Source: a bacterium (GTDB lineage Bacteria > Pseudomonadota > Alphaproteobacteria > Acetobacterales > Acetobacteraceae). Taken from it: a stretch of DNA of 32,144 bases. The position numbers and the translations under genes are program-made. Positions 21,933-30,650 of this stretch are shown here, piece after piece (the first letter of the stretch is position 1; each line of letters opens with the position of its first letter). The notes below the pieces were generated by a model. That model was not told where the DNA came from and made no database searches. It saw nothing but the letters and a program-made list of their open reading frames with translations. The DNA lies in NCBI GenBank assembly GCA_026224825.1, contig JAMFRO010000004.1, forward strand, positions 1 through 32,144. The letters run 5' to 3'.

Positions 21933-23801
21933 TTACTGATAAATCTGCGCCAGCATCTTCTGGTTGACGCTTACCTTGTCGCGCGCTTGCAACCCGGCCA
22001 GGAAACTCTCGCCCACGTCATTCTGCAAGGCCTGCGTTATCTGCTGCTGCAAGTGCTGCGCATCGGCCTGGTCCTGCGCCGGGTTAGGGTCCGTAATCTG
22101 CGTCAATTGCGCGATGGTGAACCCCGTGCCGGTCTGCAGCATGGTCGCCTGGCCCTGCTTTATGCTGAACAACAGCGTTGCCAGTTGCGTATCGGCACCC
22201 CCTTGCGGATTTCGCGTCAGCGCCGGTGTCGTCACCACCTGCAACCCCGCAACGGCAGCCGCCGCCTTCAACCCCTGCCCCTGCTGCACAGCATGCAGCA
22301 AAGCCGCTGCCTGCGCCTCAGCCGAACGCGTCAGCGCGTCAGTATTCCAGGCAGCCAGCACCTTACCCCGCGCTTTCGCAAAATCCTGCACAGCCGGCGC
22401 ATCAACCTGGTCCACCGTAAGCGCAAAATAACTGCCCTCCGGCCCGTTGATCAACTGCGCCGGATCACCCTGATGGCCTGCAAAAACCGCCTGCACAATC
22501 GCCGCCTTCAGCGCGGCACTACCCGGCAGCGGCGCCGGCGTGCCGTCAGGCGTATTGCCCGTGGCATCCAGCGTGCCCTGCACCGCCGCCAGCCCTAGGT
22601 TCCCCGGCAGTTGGTCCAGCGGCGTCTGCCCGGCCAGCGCATCCTGCAGCGCATCCACATCCTGCGCCACATCGGCCTGCGCCTTCTGCAACTGCAATTG
22701 CTGCGTCACCTGGGCCCGCAAAGTCGCGGCATCCGGCCCGTTCTGCCCCTGCGCCGTCACCTTGAACACATACATGCCGGCATCGCCCGCCACCGGCCCC
22801 ATAATTTTACCCACCGGTGCGGCAAACACCGCCTGGCCCAGCCCGGCCGAGGGGATCTGCGTCTGCGCCGCTTGATCCAGCTCCACCGAGGCCGCACCAT
22901 ATTTCTTGGCAAGCGCCTGCATCTTGTCCCAGCCGGCACCCTTCTTCCACGCCGCCTCAAGTCGCGAGGAGCTGGCCAGATCACCCACCGAGATCACCTG
23001 CACACTACGCTGCGGCACGGTGGGCGAGCCCGCCGCCACACGCGCATAAGCCGCATCCACATCCGCGGGTGCCACCTGCTCCTGCGCCGCCAGCAGCGCC
23101 GGGCTCAGAATCACCAGCTTGATGCGCCGGTACTCAGGTGTGGTAAATTGCGCCGGATGGTTGCGCCAATAGCGCTGCAACACATCATCGCCGGGCGCGG
23201 CAGGGGCAGCCTGCGCCGCAATGGCGATAGAAACCGTATCAGCCACACGCTGCTCACCCAGAAACGTAAACAGCCGGTTGATCAGCTCCGGCGGCGGGGT
23301 AGCCCCGCGCAGCACCGGCACCAGCAACTGCCGCGTGCCGATCTCATCGCGCAACTGGCCCAGATACTGGTCCGGAGAGGAATTGTTCTGCGCCAGCACA
23401 GCCGCAAACCGGGTCTTATCGAACACCCCATCGGTCTGAAAAGCCGGCTCCGCATCAACCTGCTGGCGGATCGCCGCATCGGGCGCCACCACGCCAAGGC
23501 TCTTCTCTTCAGCCTGTAAAATCTGCTTGCGCAGCGCTTCCGACAGCGCCTGGCTCGCAATCTGCTGCCTCACGGAAACATCCGGCTGGCCCTGCTGGCT
23601 CACCTGATTCAGCTCAGCCTGATAGCCCGCCTGCACCACCGATACATCGATCGGCACACCGCCAACCGTCGCCACGGACGAGTCGCTCGCCCTCAGTGTC
23701 AGGACATTCGAAATGCCCCAGAACACGAACCCTATCACAAGCAGCGAAAGTAACACTTTCGCAATCCAGTGACCCATAAACTTACGAACCCAGAACAGCA
23801 T
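21933..23801 (-). CDS. ppiD: PpiD-like periplasmic folding factor (SurA N-terminal and parvulin domains)
   Basis: The 622-residue protein has a short cytoplasmic N-terminus, one membrane anchor at about residues 13-34 (IAKVLLSLLVIGFVFWGISN), a SurA/PpiD-type chaperone domain (about 40-165, with VATVGGVPIDVSVVQAGYQ), a parvulin-like rotamase domain around residues 255-355 (VAAGSPTV to PVGKIMGPVAGDAGMYVFKV), and a long Gln/Ala-rich second chaperone part to the C-terminus. PpiD proteins sit near the Sec translocon and assist proteins emerging into the periplasm. AGAGAGCGG precedes the ATG. It heads the trp-moa run and faces tpiA-secG across a small ORF; SecG is a translocon part, so the neighbourhood fits. 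Confidence 0.9.
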   Translation of the reverse strand: MLFWVRKFMGHWIAKVLLSLLVIGFVFWGISNVLTLRASDSSVATVGGVPIDVSVVQAGYQAELNQVSQQGQPDVSVRQQIASQALSEALRKQILQAEEKSLGVVAPDAAIRQQVDAEPAFQTDGVFDKTRFAAVLAQNNSSPDQYLGQLRDEIGTRQLLVPVLRGATPPPELINRLFTFLGEQRVADTVSIAIAAQAAPAAPGDDVLQRYWRNHPAQFTTPEYRRIKLVILSPALLAAQEQVAPADVDAAYARVAAGSPTVPQRSVQVISVGDLASSSRLEAAWKKGAGWDKMQALAKKYGAASVELDQAAQTQIPSAGLGQAVFAAPVGKIMGPVAGDAGMYVFKVTAQGQNGPDAATLRAQVTQQLQLQKAQADVAQDVDALQDALAGQTPLDQLPGNLGLAAVQGTLDATGNTPDGTPAPLPGSAALKAAIVQAVFAGHQGDPAQLINGPEGSYFALTVDQVDAPAVQDFAKARGKVLAAWNTDALTRSAEAQAAALLHAVQQGQGLKAAAAVAGLQVVTTPALTRNPQGGADTQLATLLFSIKQGQATMLQTGTGFTIAQLTQITDPNPAQDQADAQHLQQQITQALQNDVGESFLAGLQARDKVSVNQKMLAQIYQ

Positions 23802-23946
23802 CCGCTCTCTTTACCCCAGACCGCCGCCTCTATAGCTAGGCGGCCAGTATCGGGCAAATAACCAAGCCAGAGGGGAGTTCAGCGTGCCGCGCGGACAGGA
23901 TCATCAACAGACCAGCCCCACGCGGCATATCCTACCTGCCCCCGGA
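23802..23946. other. Spacer between the ppiD-like gene and the small membrane ORF
   Basis: This 145-nt stretch holds a 7-bp inverted repeat with an 8-nt loop (23823-23844) and no U tract. It may contain the ppiD-trp promoter, but no convincing -35/-10 pair was recognised. Confidence 0.35.
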
Positions 23947-24102
23947 TTAACGCGCGCCTACAGCGCCGTCCGGATAAGAGACCTCGGCCTTCGCAGCCAG
24001 GCTCGCCCGGCGCTTGGCCGCCTTCACACCTTCAATGTCCAGCGCCTGGACCAGAAACACCGCCGCAACCGACGTGCTCAGCGTGGCAAGAAACATTAAC
24101 AT
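23947..24102 (-). CDS. Small single-pass membrane protein, unknown function (51 aa)
   Basis: An ATG at 24102 is preceded by AAGGAGG with a 7-nt spacing, the best Shine-Dalgarno sequence in the neighbourhood. The product starts MLMFLATLSTSVAAVFLVQA, a single hydrophobic helix of about 19 residues, followed by a basic segment (KAAKRRASLAAKAE) and a short polar end, so N-out/C-in insertion is likely. A longer in-frame opening at 24150 exists but lacks such a site. It is oriented like the ppiD-trp run and lies 145 nt upstream of it. I do not recognise the family. Confidence 0.65.
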   Translation of the reverse strand: MLMFLATLSTSVAAVFLVQALDIEGVKAAKRRASLAAKAEVSYPDGAVGAR

Positions 24103-24230
24103 GACTAAACCTCCTTCAGGTTCGAGCCTCACTATGTTGCATCGCACCATTCAAAGTCCAATCATTTTGCTGCATAGCAGCAGAACCAATTTGACGATCC
24201 ACATGCAGTTTACCACGGGAGCTTAGCACT

Positions 24231-24962
24231 ATGCGGCAAATCATTGCAGGTAATTGGAAGATGTTCGGCCAGTTGAGCGGCGTAACCGCCTATGCCGAGG
24301 CCATTCGCACCGCCCCCCCCCATGTAGATGTGATCATCTGCCCGCCCTTCACCCTGCTGGACCGTTTCGCCACGGCATTGCACGGCTCCCCCGTCGCCCT
24401 CGGCGCCCAGGATTGCCACGCCACCACCCAAGGTGCGCATACCGGCGACATTTCCGCCCCCCAAATCGCCGAGACAGGTGCAAAATACGTCATCCTCGGC
24501 CATTCCGAGCGCCGCGCGGACCACGGCGAGACCAATGCCGATGTCCACGCCAAAACCCTGGCAGCCCTCGCCGCCGGCCTCATCCCCATCGTCTGCGTGG
24601 GTGAGACAGAGGCCCAGCGCGATGCCGGCGAAGCCGAACACGTGGTCCGCACCCAGCTCACCCACAGCCTGCCGGAAAATTTCGCCGGCGTTGTCGCCTA
24701 TGAGCCTGTCTGGGCCATCGGCACCGGCCGCACCCCCACGGAATCCGACGTCACCGCCATGCACGCCGCCATCCGCGCCGCCCTGGTGGCCCAACTGGGC
24801 TCAGCCGGCAAAACCACCGCCATCCTCTACGGCGGTTCCGTAAAACCCAACAACGCCGCCAGCCTGCTTTCCCTGCCCGAGGTCGGCGGCGCCTTGGTCG
24901 GCGGCGCCAGCCTCAAACCAGAAGATCTACTGGCCATTGCCGCCGCCGCCCCACAAGACTAG
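24231..24962 (+). CDS. tpiA: Triosephosphate isomerase
   Basis: The enzyme interconverts dihydroxyacetone phosphate and glyceraldehyde 3-phosphate in glycolysis and gluconeogenesis. The 243-residue TIM barrel has Asn8 and Lys10 (AGNWKM), the catalytic His91 in LGHSERR and Glu158 in AYEPVWAIGTG, and the phosphate-binding YGGSVKPNNA near the end. GGGAG lies about 10 nt before the ATG. It is followed after 32 nt by secG and then pyrG, a gene order common in alphaproteobacteria. It diverges from the small membrane ORF; a 6-bp hairpin (TGCTGC/GCAGCA) lies in the 128-nt gap. Confidence 0.97.
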   Translation: MRQIIAGNWKMFGQLSGVTAYAEAIRTAPPHVDVIICPPFTLLDRFATALHGSPVALGAQDCHATTQGAHTGDISAPQIAETGAKYVILGHSERRADHGETNADVHAKTLAALAAGLIPIVCVGETEAQRDAGEAEHVVRTQLTHSLPENFAGVVAYEPVWAIGTGRTPTESDVTAMHAAIRAALVAQLGSAGKTTAILYGGSVKPNNAASLLSLPEVGGALVGGASLKPEDLLAIAAAAPQD

Positions 24963-24994
24963 AAGCCCCCGAATAGTTTCAACCGGGTTAGTCG

Positions 24995-25402
24995 ATGATC
25001 AAAGTTCTCCTCGTCCTGCATGTCTTCGTTACCATCGCACTGATCGGCGTCGTTCTGATCCAGCGCAGCGAGGGCGGCGGGCTCGGCCTCGGCGGCGGCC
25101 AGGGCATGGGCAGCTTCATGACCGGCCGTGGCACGGCCAATCTCCTCACCCGCACCACCGCCATCCTCGGCACGGCGTTCTTCGCCCTCTCCTTGTCTTT
25201 GGCCCTGCTCTACAAAGGTAGCGCCGCCAACACCAACGCCGCCATCCTCAACGCCCCCACCAGCCAGACCGTCCCGGCCGGCCCCGCCGTGCCGGCACCC
25301 AGCGCCCCGCTCTCGCTGCCGCAAACCCCGGCAGACGCCTTCCCCGCCCCGGCCAGCGCCCCAAGCAGCCCTGCCGTGCCTGCCCCGGGCAGCAATCCTT
25401 AA
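24995..25402 (+). CDS. secG: Preprotein translocase subunit SecG
   Basis: SecG is the small non-essential partner of SecYE in the inner-membrane translocon. The 135-residue product has two membrane helices (about residues 3-22 and 51-72) joined by the glycine-rich loop SEGGGLGLGGGQGMGSFMTG, which is the family signature. The C-terminal 60 residues are a Pro/Ala/Ser-rich tail, longer than in E. coli SecG but common in alphaproteobacteria. The ribosome binding site is weak. Its place between tpiA and pyrG is conserved. Confidence 0.93.
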   Translation: MIKVLLVLHVFVTIALIGVVLIQRSEGGGLGLGGGQGMGSFMTGRGTANLLTRTTAILGTAFFALSLSLALLYKGSAANTNAAILNAPTSQTVPAGPAVPAPSAPLSLPQTPADAFPAPASAPSSPAVPAPGSNP

Positions 25403-25443
25403 ACACTAGCCCTCCCGCTTTTTTTGCGACTCGTGTAAGGTAG

Positions 25444-27078
<1,635 letters not shown>

Positions 27079-27392
27079 GGCCAGGGCTCCGCCATCGTGC
27101 GAAGCATGCCCATACAGGAATCGGCTGCCCTTCGGACCGACGGCCCCAGCCCCCATTACTTTAGGCCAGCCCCGTCTCACCTCTCACTACCCTCATTCCC
27201 GCGAAGGCAGGGCATCCCAGGCCGCCCCCTCCCCCCTCGAAAACTCCCCAAGCCACCGTCGAAGGCATTCTACTCCTCACCGATGACGCAACCATAGCAA
27301 AAGACCCCTGCCCGATTCATCCGACGTAACAGCTTGGACGACAACAAAATGATGGGCTACGTTACCGTCCACCCATCCTTGCTGAGATCGGA
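27079..27392. other. Gene-free stretch between pyrG and the SDR-like gene
   Basis: These 314 nt hold no supported gene. A REP-like, decayed palindrome (ATTCCCGCGAAGGCAGGGCAT within 27194-27217) is visible. A short open frame around 27256-27330 reads TVEGILLLTDDATIAKD but lacks a start with a binding site. No clear pyrG terminator or SDR promoter was recognised. Confidence 0.5.
27194..27217. repeat. Degenerate REP-like palindrome
   Basis: The sequence CATTCCCGCGAAGGCAGGGCAT resembles the widespread short palindrome ATTCCCGC-GAA-GCGGGAAT, with two or three changes in the right arm. It is a single, decayed copy. Assignment is by resemblance only. Confidence 0.35.
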
Positions 27393-27395
27393 GTG

Positions 27396-28124
27396 ATGAT
27401 ACCTAACAGCGGAGGCGAACCACGCGTCGCCATCATAACAGCCTCAGGCCGTGGCATCGGCGCCGCTTGCGCCAGAAAATTGGCTGGACTCGGCTATCAA
27501 GTCGCTCTGATGTCCCGATCACCGGAAGCTTCCCGCCTCGCGCAGGAACTGGGCGGCTTTGGCATGCAAGGTTCGGTAACCGAGCCTCACGACCTCGAAA
27601 AACTCGTTGCCGAAACACAGCGCCGTTACGGCCGCGTCGATGTGCTGGTCAACAACACGGGCGACCCCAAACGCGGCGACTTGTTAAGCTTAACCGATGA
27701 GGACTGGCAGCAAGACCTCAATCTCATCCTCTTGAACGTCATCCGCATGGCACGCCTAGTAACACCACTCATGTTGCAGCAAGGCAATGGTGCCATCGTC
27801 AACATCTCCGCAGCGGACGCCTGCGAGCCCGACCTGCGTTTCCCCATAGGTTCAACCTTCCGTGCCGCCCTTGGCGCCTGGACAAAACTCTACGCCGACC
27901 GCTACGCCGCCGAAGGCATCCGCATGAATGCAGTCCTTCCCGGCATCATCCTTCCAGATGAAAGCACCCATGCCGCCGATGAAATCAGTAACCGCGTACC
28001 GCTACGCCGCGCCGGAAGCTACAATGAAATCGCCGCCGTTGTCGCATTTCTTCTGTCAGAAGCAGGATCATATATCACAGGCCAGAATATCCGCGCCGAT
28101 GGCGGCCTCACACGCGGCGTGTGA
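27396..28124 (+). CDS. SDR-family oxidoreductase-like protein with altered catalytic site
   Basis: The 242-residue protein has the Rossmann fold of short-chain dehydrogenases: a modified cofactor loop ITASGRGIG (Ala in place of the first Gly), VLVNNTG near residue 84-89, the catalytic-Ser strand IVNISAAD (Ser138), and the C-terminal ITGQNIRADGGLTRGV. Where the classical Tyr-x-x-x-Lys should stand, the sequence is GSTFR (Gly152, Arg156), so the usual proton donor and lysine are missing. A related subgroup with LRAALa-type sequence here is known to me as SDR-like proteins of unsettled activity. An in-frame GTG sits at 27393; the start is uncertain. Codon use is less C-ending than in pyrG, and the gene sits alone between palindromes, which suggests a later insertion. 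Confidence 0.85.
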   Translation: MIPNSGGEPRVAIITASGRGIGAACARKLAGLGYQVALMSRSPEASRLAQELGGFGMQGSVTEPHDLEKLVAETQRRYGRVDVLVNNTGDPKRGDLLSLTDEDWQQDLNLILLNVIRMARLVTPLMLQQGNGAIVNISAADACEPDLRFPIGSTFRAALGAWTKLYADRYAAEGIRMNAVLPGIILPDESTHAADEISNRVPLRRAGSYNEIAAVVAFLLSEAGSYITGQNIRADGGLTRGV

Positions 28125-28244
28125 GACGGGTCTGCCACCCACCCGTGCTTATGGCAGTCGTGAACGCCTACGCCCTGCCCGCTTACATTTTCCATATGTT
28201 CCAAATGCCGGGGCCATAACCGTGATTCTCGGTTGGATCAGCAA

Positions 28245-28285
28245 GCCGTAGGGCGAAAGGAGCATAGCGTATTCCGCCCCACGGC
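28245..28285. repeat. Palindromic hairpin next to the HAD gene stop
   Basis: In minus-strand RNA, 14 bp (two of them G-U) form between 28285-28272 and 28258-28245, with a 13-nt loop. The hairpin begins 2 nt after the HAD gene stop and has no U tract. Its GTAGGGCGaaa...ttCCGCCC form resembles intergenic palindromes seen in many proteobacteria. It may protect the 3' end of the lipoprotein-pyrD-HAD message or be a repeat relic. Confidence 0.55.
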
Positions 28286-28286
28286 C

Positions 28287-29114
28287 TCACCAGCCAAACC
28301 CCGACAGAATCGCCCTCGGGCTCACCCCATGCGCCGCTGCCTCGGCAGATGCATTTTCCGGATGCAGCGCATGTATCCCCGACAGCACCCAGCACGAATC
28401 CACCCCCACATTTTGCGCCCCGACAATATCGGTCCGCAACGAATCCCCCACCGCCAGCGTCCGTTCCCGCGAAGTCCCCAGCATCGCCAAAACCGGCCCA
28501 TAAATCGCCGCATCCGGCTTACCGCGCTGGATCACCACCCCGCCATCCGCCTTATACAATTCCGCCAGATAGCCCGCGCAAATAATCCGCCGCCCATCCC
28601 GAATCACCTCAAAATCCGGATTGGCACAAACCATCGGCACCCGCGCCTTTAAACCCGCCACCAGCACCGGCCGGTACAACTCCGGATCCTGCGGCCCCAG
28701 AATATCATCCGGCCCGGTATTCAAAATGAAATCCGCGCCCGCCGGATCAAAAACCTCTTCATAATCAAGCGTCTCAAACACATCCCGGTCCCGCACCGGC
28801 CCCAGATGATACAACCGCCGCCCCAGCTCGGAAAACGCCTCGGTCCGGTCCCGTAATCCCAGGTGAACCGCCTCACCGCTGGACATAATCCCAGTGTAAA
28901 GCCCGGCCCCCACCCCCATGCCCGCCAACGCCGCGGCAATCCCCGAAGGCCGGCGCGGCGCATTGGAGAGAAACACCACAGGCTTACCCGCCGCGCGCAG
29001 CCGCTCCAGGCAATCCAGCGCCCCAGGATACAAACTCACCCCGTCATGCACCACGCCCCATAAATCCACGATAAACCCGTCATAATCCCCGGCCAGCCCG
29101 CCAAACCCGCTCAC
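28287..29114 (-). CDS. HAD-superfamily hydrolase of the NagD-like (HAD-IIA, TIGR01459) type
   Basis: The 275-residue protein shows the HAD nucleophile loop at IVDLWGVVHDG (Asp17), with Trp19 where most HAD phosphatases carry the second aspartate; this DxW form is characteristic of the TIGR01459 branch. Motif II is VVFLSNAPRRP, the lysine motif is VVIQRGKPDAAIYGPVLA, and the acidic motif is LAVGDSLRTDIVGAQNVGVD, so metal binding is intact. The HAD-IIA cap lies between. The substrate is not established; the neighbouring pyrD and this family's usual grouping suggest a nucleotide or sugar-phosphate substrate. The GTG start overlaps the pyrD stop by 4 nt. Confidence 0.9.
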   Translation of the reverse strand: MSGFGGLAGDYDGFIVDLWGVVHDGVSLYPGALDCLERLRAAGKPVVFLSNAPRRPSGIAAALAGMGVGAGLYTGIMSSGEAVHLGLRDRTEAFSELGRRLYHLGPVRDRDVFETLDYEEVFDPAGADFILNTGPDDILGPQDPELYRPVLVAGLKARVPMVCANPDFEVIRDGRRIICAGYLAELYKADGGVVIQRGKPDAAIYGPVLAMLGTSRERTLAVGDSLRTDIVGAQNVGVDSCWVLSGIHALHPENASAEAAAHGVSPRAILSGFGW

Positions 29115-30142
29115 GCCCCAGCCCCCACCGCTTCGCTCACATTGGCAAAACCCCGCGCCCGCAGCATATCCGCCAGCCCGCGCGCCAGTTTCGGCACCAT
29201 CCCTGGCCCCTGAAACGCAAAAGCCGAGTACAACTGCACCAGAGACGCCCCAGCCAGAATCTTCACCAGCGCCTCATCCGGCGTGCTCACCCCACCAGCC
29301 CCAATCAGCATCAATCTACCAGCCGCCAATTTATAAGCCCGCGCCAGCATCAACGTGGAAGGTGCGAACAACGGCGCGCCGGAAAGCCCGCCTATCTCAT
29401 GGCGCAAACCACTCTGCAGCGTCGCCGGCCGGGCAATCGTAGTGTTGGACACAATCAGCCCCGTCACCCCATGCTGCACGGCCACCGCAACCACCGCCTC
29501 CAGCCCTTCCTCAGACAAATCCGGCGCAATCTTCACAAACACCGGCCGCTTCGTCTCAATCCTCGCCAAAATCCCCGCCAGCCGCTCCTCGGACTGCAAA
29601 TCGCGCAGGCCCGGCGTATTCGGCGAGGAAATATTGATGGTGATATAATCCGCATAAGGCGAAACAGCACTCACCAGCGCCGGATAATCCCGTTCCGGAT
29701 CCGCCCCTTCCTTGTTGATGCCGACATTCGCCCCCAGCACCAGATTCTGCCGGTCCACCCGCCGCAAATTGGCCAGGTAAACCTCCAGCCCCGCATTATT
29801 GAACCCCATGCGGTTGATCACCGCCCGGTCCTCGGTCAGCCTGAACAACCTTGGCCGCGGGTTGCCCGCCTGCGGGCGCGGCGTCACCGTACCGGCCTCC
29901 ACAAAGCCAAACCCCAGCCGCCCCAGCGCATTCACCGCCACGGCATTTTTATCAAACCCCGCCGCCAGCCCAATCGGGTTGCGCAACACCCGGCCAAACG
30001 CCCGCGCCGCCAAAATCGGGTCATCCGGCGAGTTATTACTCCCCACCAGCCCCAGCTTCAGCGCCTTTAATGAGAGATTATGCGCAGTTTCCGGGTCCAA
30101 CCGCCGCAGTGCCGGCATCAGCCATGAGGGCGAGAGAATCAT
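29111..30142 (-). CDS. pyrD: Dihydroorotate dehydrogenase (quinone), class 2
   Basis: PyrD oxidises dihydroorotate to orotate with FMN and passes electrons to membrane quinone. The 343-residue product carries the class 2 N-terminal extension that contacts the membrane (LMPALRRLDPETAHNLSLKA), then GLAAGFDKNA, GFVEAGTVTPRPQAGNPRPR, NRMGFNNAG, the catalytic-serine segment NISSPNTPGLRDLQ, KIAPDLSEE, VSNTT, and the FMN phosphate loop LIGAGGVSTPDEAL. ATG overlaps the stop of the upstream lipoprotein gene by 4 nt, and its stop overlaps the HAD gene, so the three are a coupled operon. Confidence 0.97.
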   Translation of the reverse strand: MILSPSWLMPALRRLDPETAHNLSLKALKLGLVGSNNSPDDPILAARAFGRVLRNPIGLAAGFDKNAVAVNALGRLGFGFVEAGTVTPRPQAGNPRPRLFRLTEDRAVINRMGFNNAGLEVYLANLRRVDRQNLVLGANVGINKEGADPERDYPALVSAVSPYADYITINISSPNTPGLRDLQSEERLAGILARIETKRPVFVKIAPDLSEEGLEAVVAVAVQHGVTGLIVSNTTIARPATLQSGLRHEIGGLSGAPLFAPSTLMLARAYKLAAGRLMLIGAGGVSTPDEALVKILAGASLVQLYSAFAFQGPGMVPKLARGLADMLRARGFANVSEAVGAGA

Positions 30143-30555
30143 TTGACGTAGACGAGGATTTCCGTGCTCGCCCCGCCGGAGCCCGCCGTCAGCGCCACAT
30201 TGCCCGGCTGCACGCCGTCGCCGGCAATGGCTTGCGCCACATCGCGCGCCAGCGGCGCCAACCCGGTGAGATGCGCCGCATCCGCCCCCGGCTTGAACGA
30301 GGCCCGGGTCACCGCCCGCACCTCAAACGCCGCATCCGGCTTAATCGCCAGCGCCTGCGCCACCGCACCCTTCAGCGGCCCGGCAAAATCCGTGGTGCCC
30401 GGCTGAATGCTCACCAGCGGAATCCGCCCGGCAAAGGCTTTCGTCGCCTCAATGCTCTGCGCCCCGGCAGGCACCGGGTCCGGCGCCAAAGTCTGGCGCC
30501 CCGGCAAGGAGCAGGCGGCAAGGGGCAGCAGCAACAAAGGGATGATCCAGCGCAT
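30139..30555 (-). CDS. Small lipoprotein, unknown function
   Basis: I set the start at the ATG at 30555, which gives 138 residues beginning MRWIIPLLLLPLAACSLPG: a basic residue, a hydrophobic stretch and a lipobox LAAC with Cys15 as the lipidation site. A 20-residue upstream extension to 30615 would bury the signal and is rejected. The mature part has IPLVSIQPGTTDFAGPL, AVAQALAIKPDAAFEVRAV and a C-terminal STEILVYVK; it looks like a periplasmic domain of about 100 residues that I cannot assign. It is the first gene of the lipoprotein-pyrD-HAD operon and diverges from codA across 95 nt. Confidence 0.8.
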   Translation of the reverse strand: MRWIIPLLLLPLAACSLPGRQTLAPDPVPAGAQSIEATKAFAGRIPLVSIQPGTTDFAGPLKGAVAQALAIKPDAAFEVRAVTRASFKPGADAAHLTGLAPLARDVAQAIAGDGVQPGNVALTAGSGGASTEILVYVK

Positions 30556-30650
30556 GCACCCGTTTACCCATCCCCCGCTTGCGCGGCAACCATGGCTTGG
30601 CCATGCTGGCCCCAAGCTTCACAACGGGCCTTCACAAAGGGCGCAAAAAC
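30556..30650. promoter_or_regulatory. Divergent lipoprotein-pyrD / codA control region
   Basis: This 95-nt gap must hold both promoters unless longer starts are used. It contains the perfect inverted repeat CATGGC-TTG-GCCATG (30591-30605), which is placed where an operator could affect both genes. No clear -35/-10 pair was found. Confidence 0.35.

Noticed and set aside
23823..23844. 7-bp inverted repeat upstream of the ppiD-like gene as a terminator
   Set aside because: There is no U tract on either strand, and its loop and stem are unremarkable for GC-rich DNA.
27256..27330. Short peptide-like frame TVEGILLLTDDATIAKD before the SDR gene
   Set aside because: It has no start codon with a binding site and no recognisable relative; it could be a gene relic but cannot be supported.
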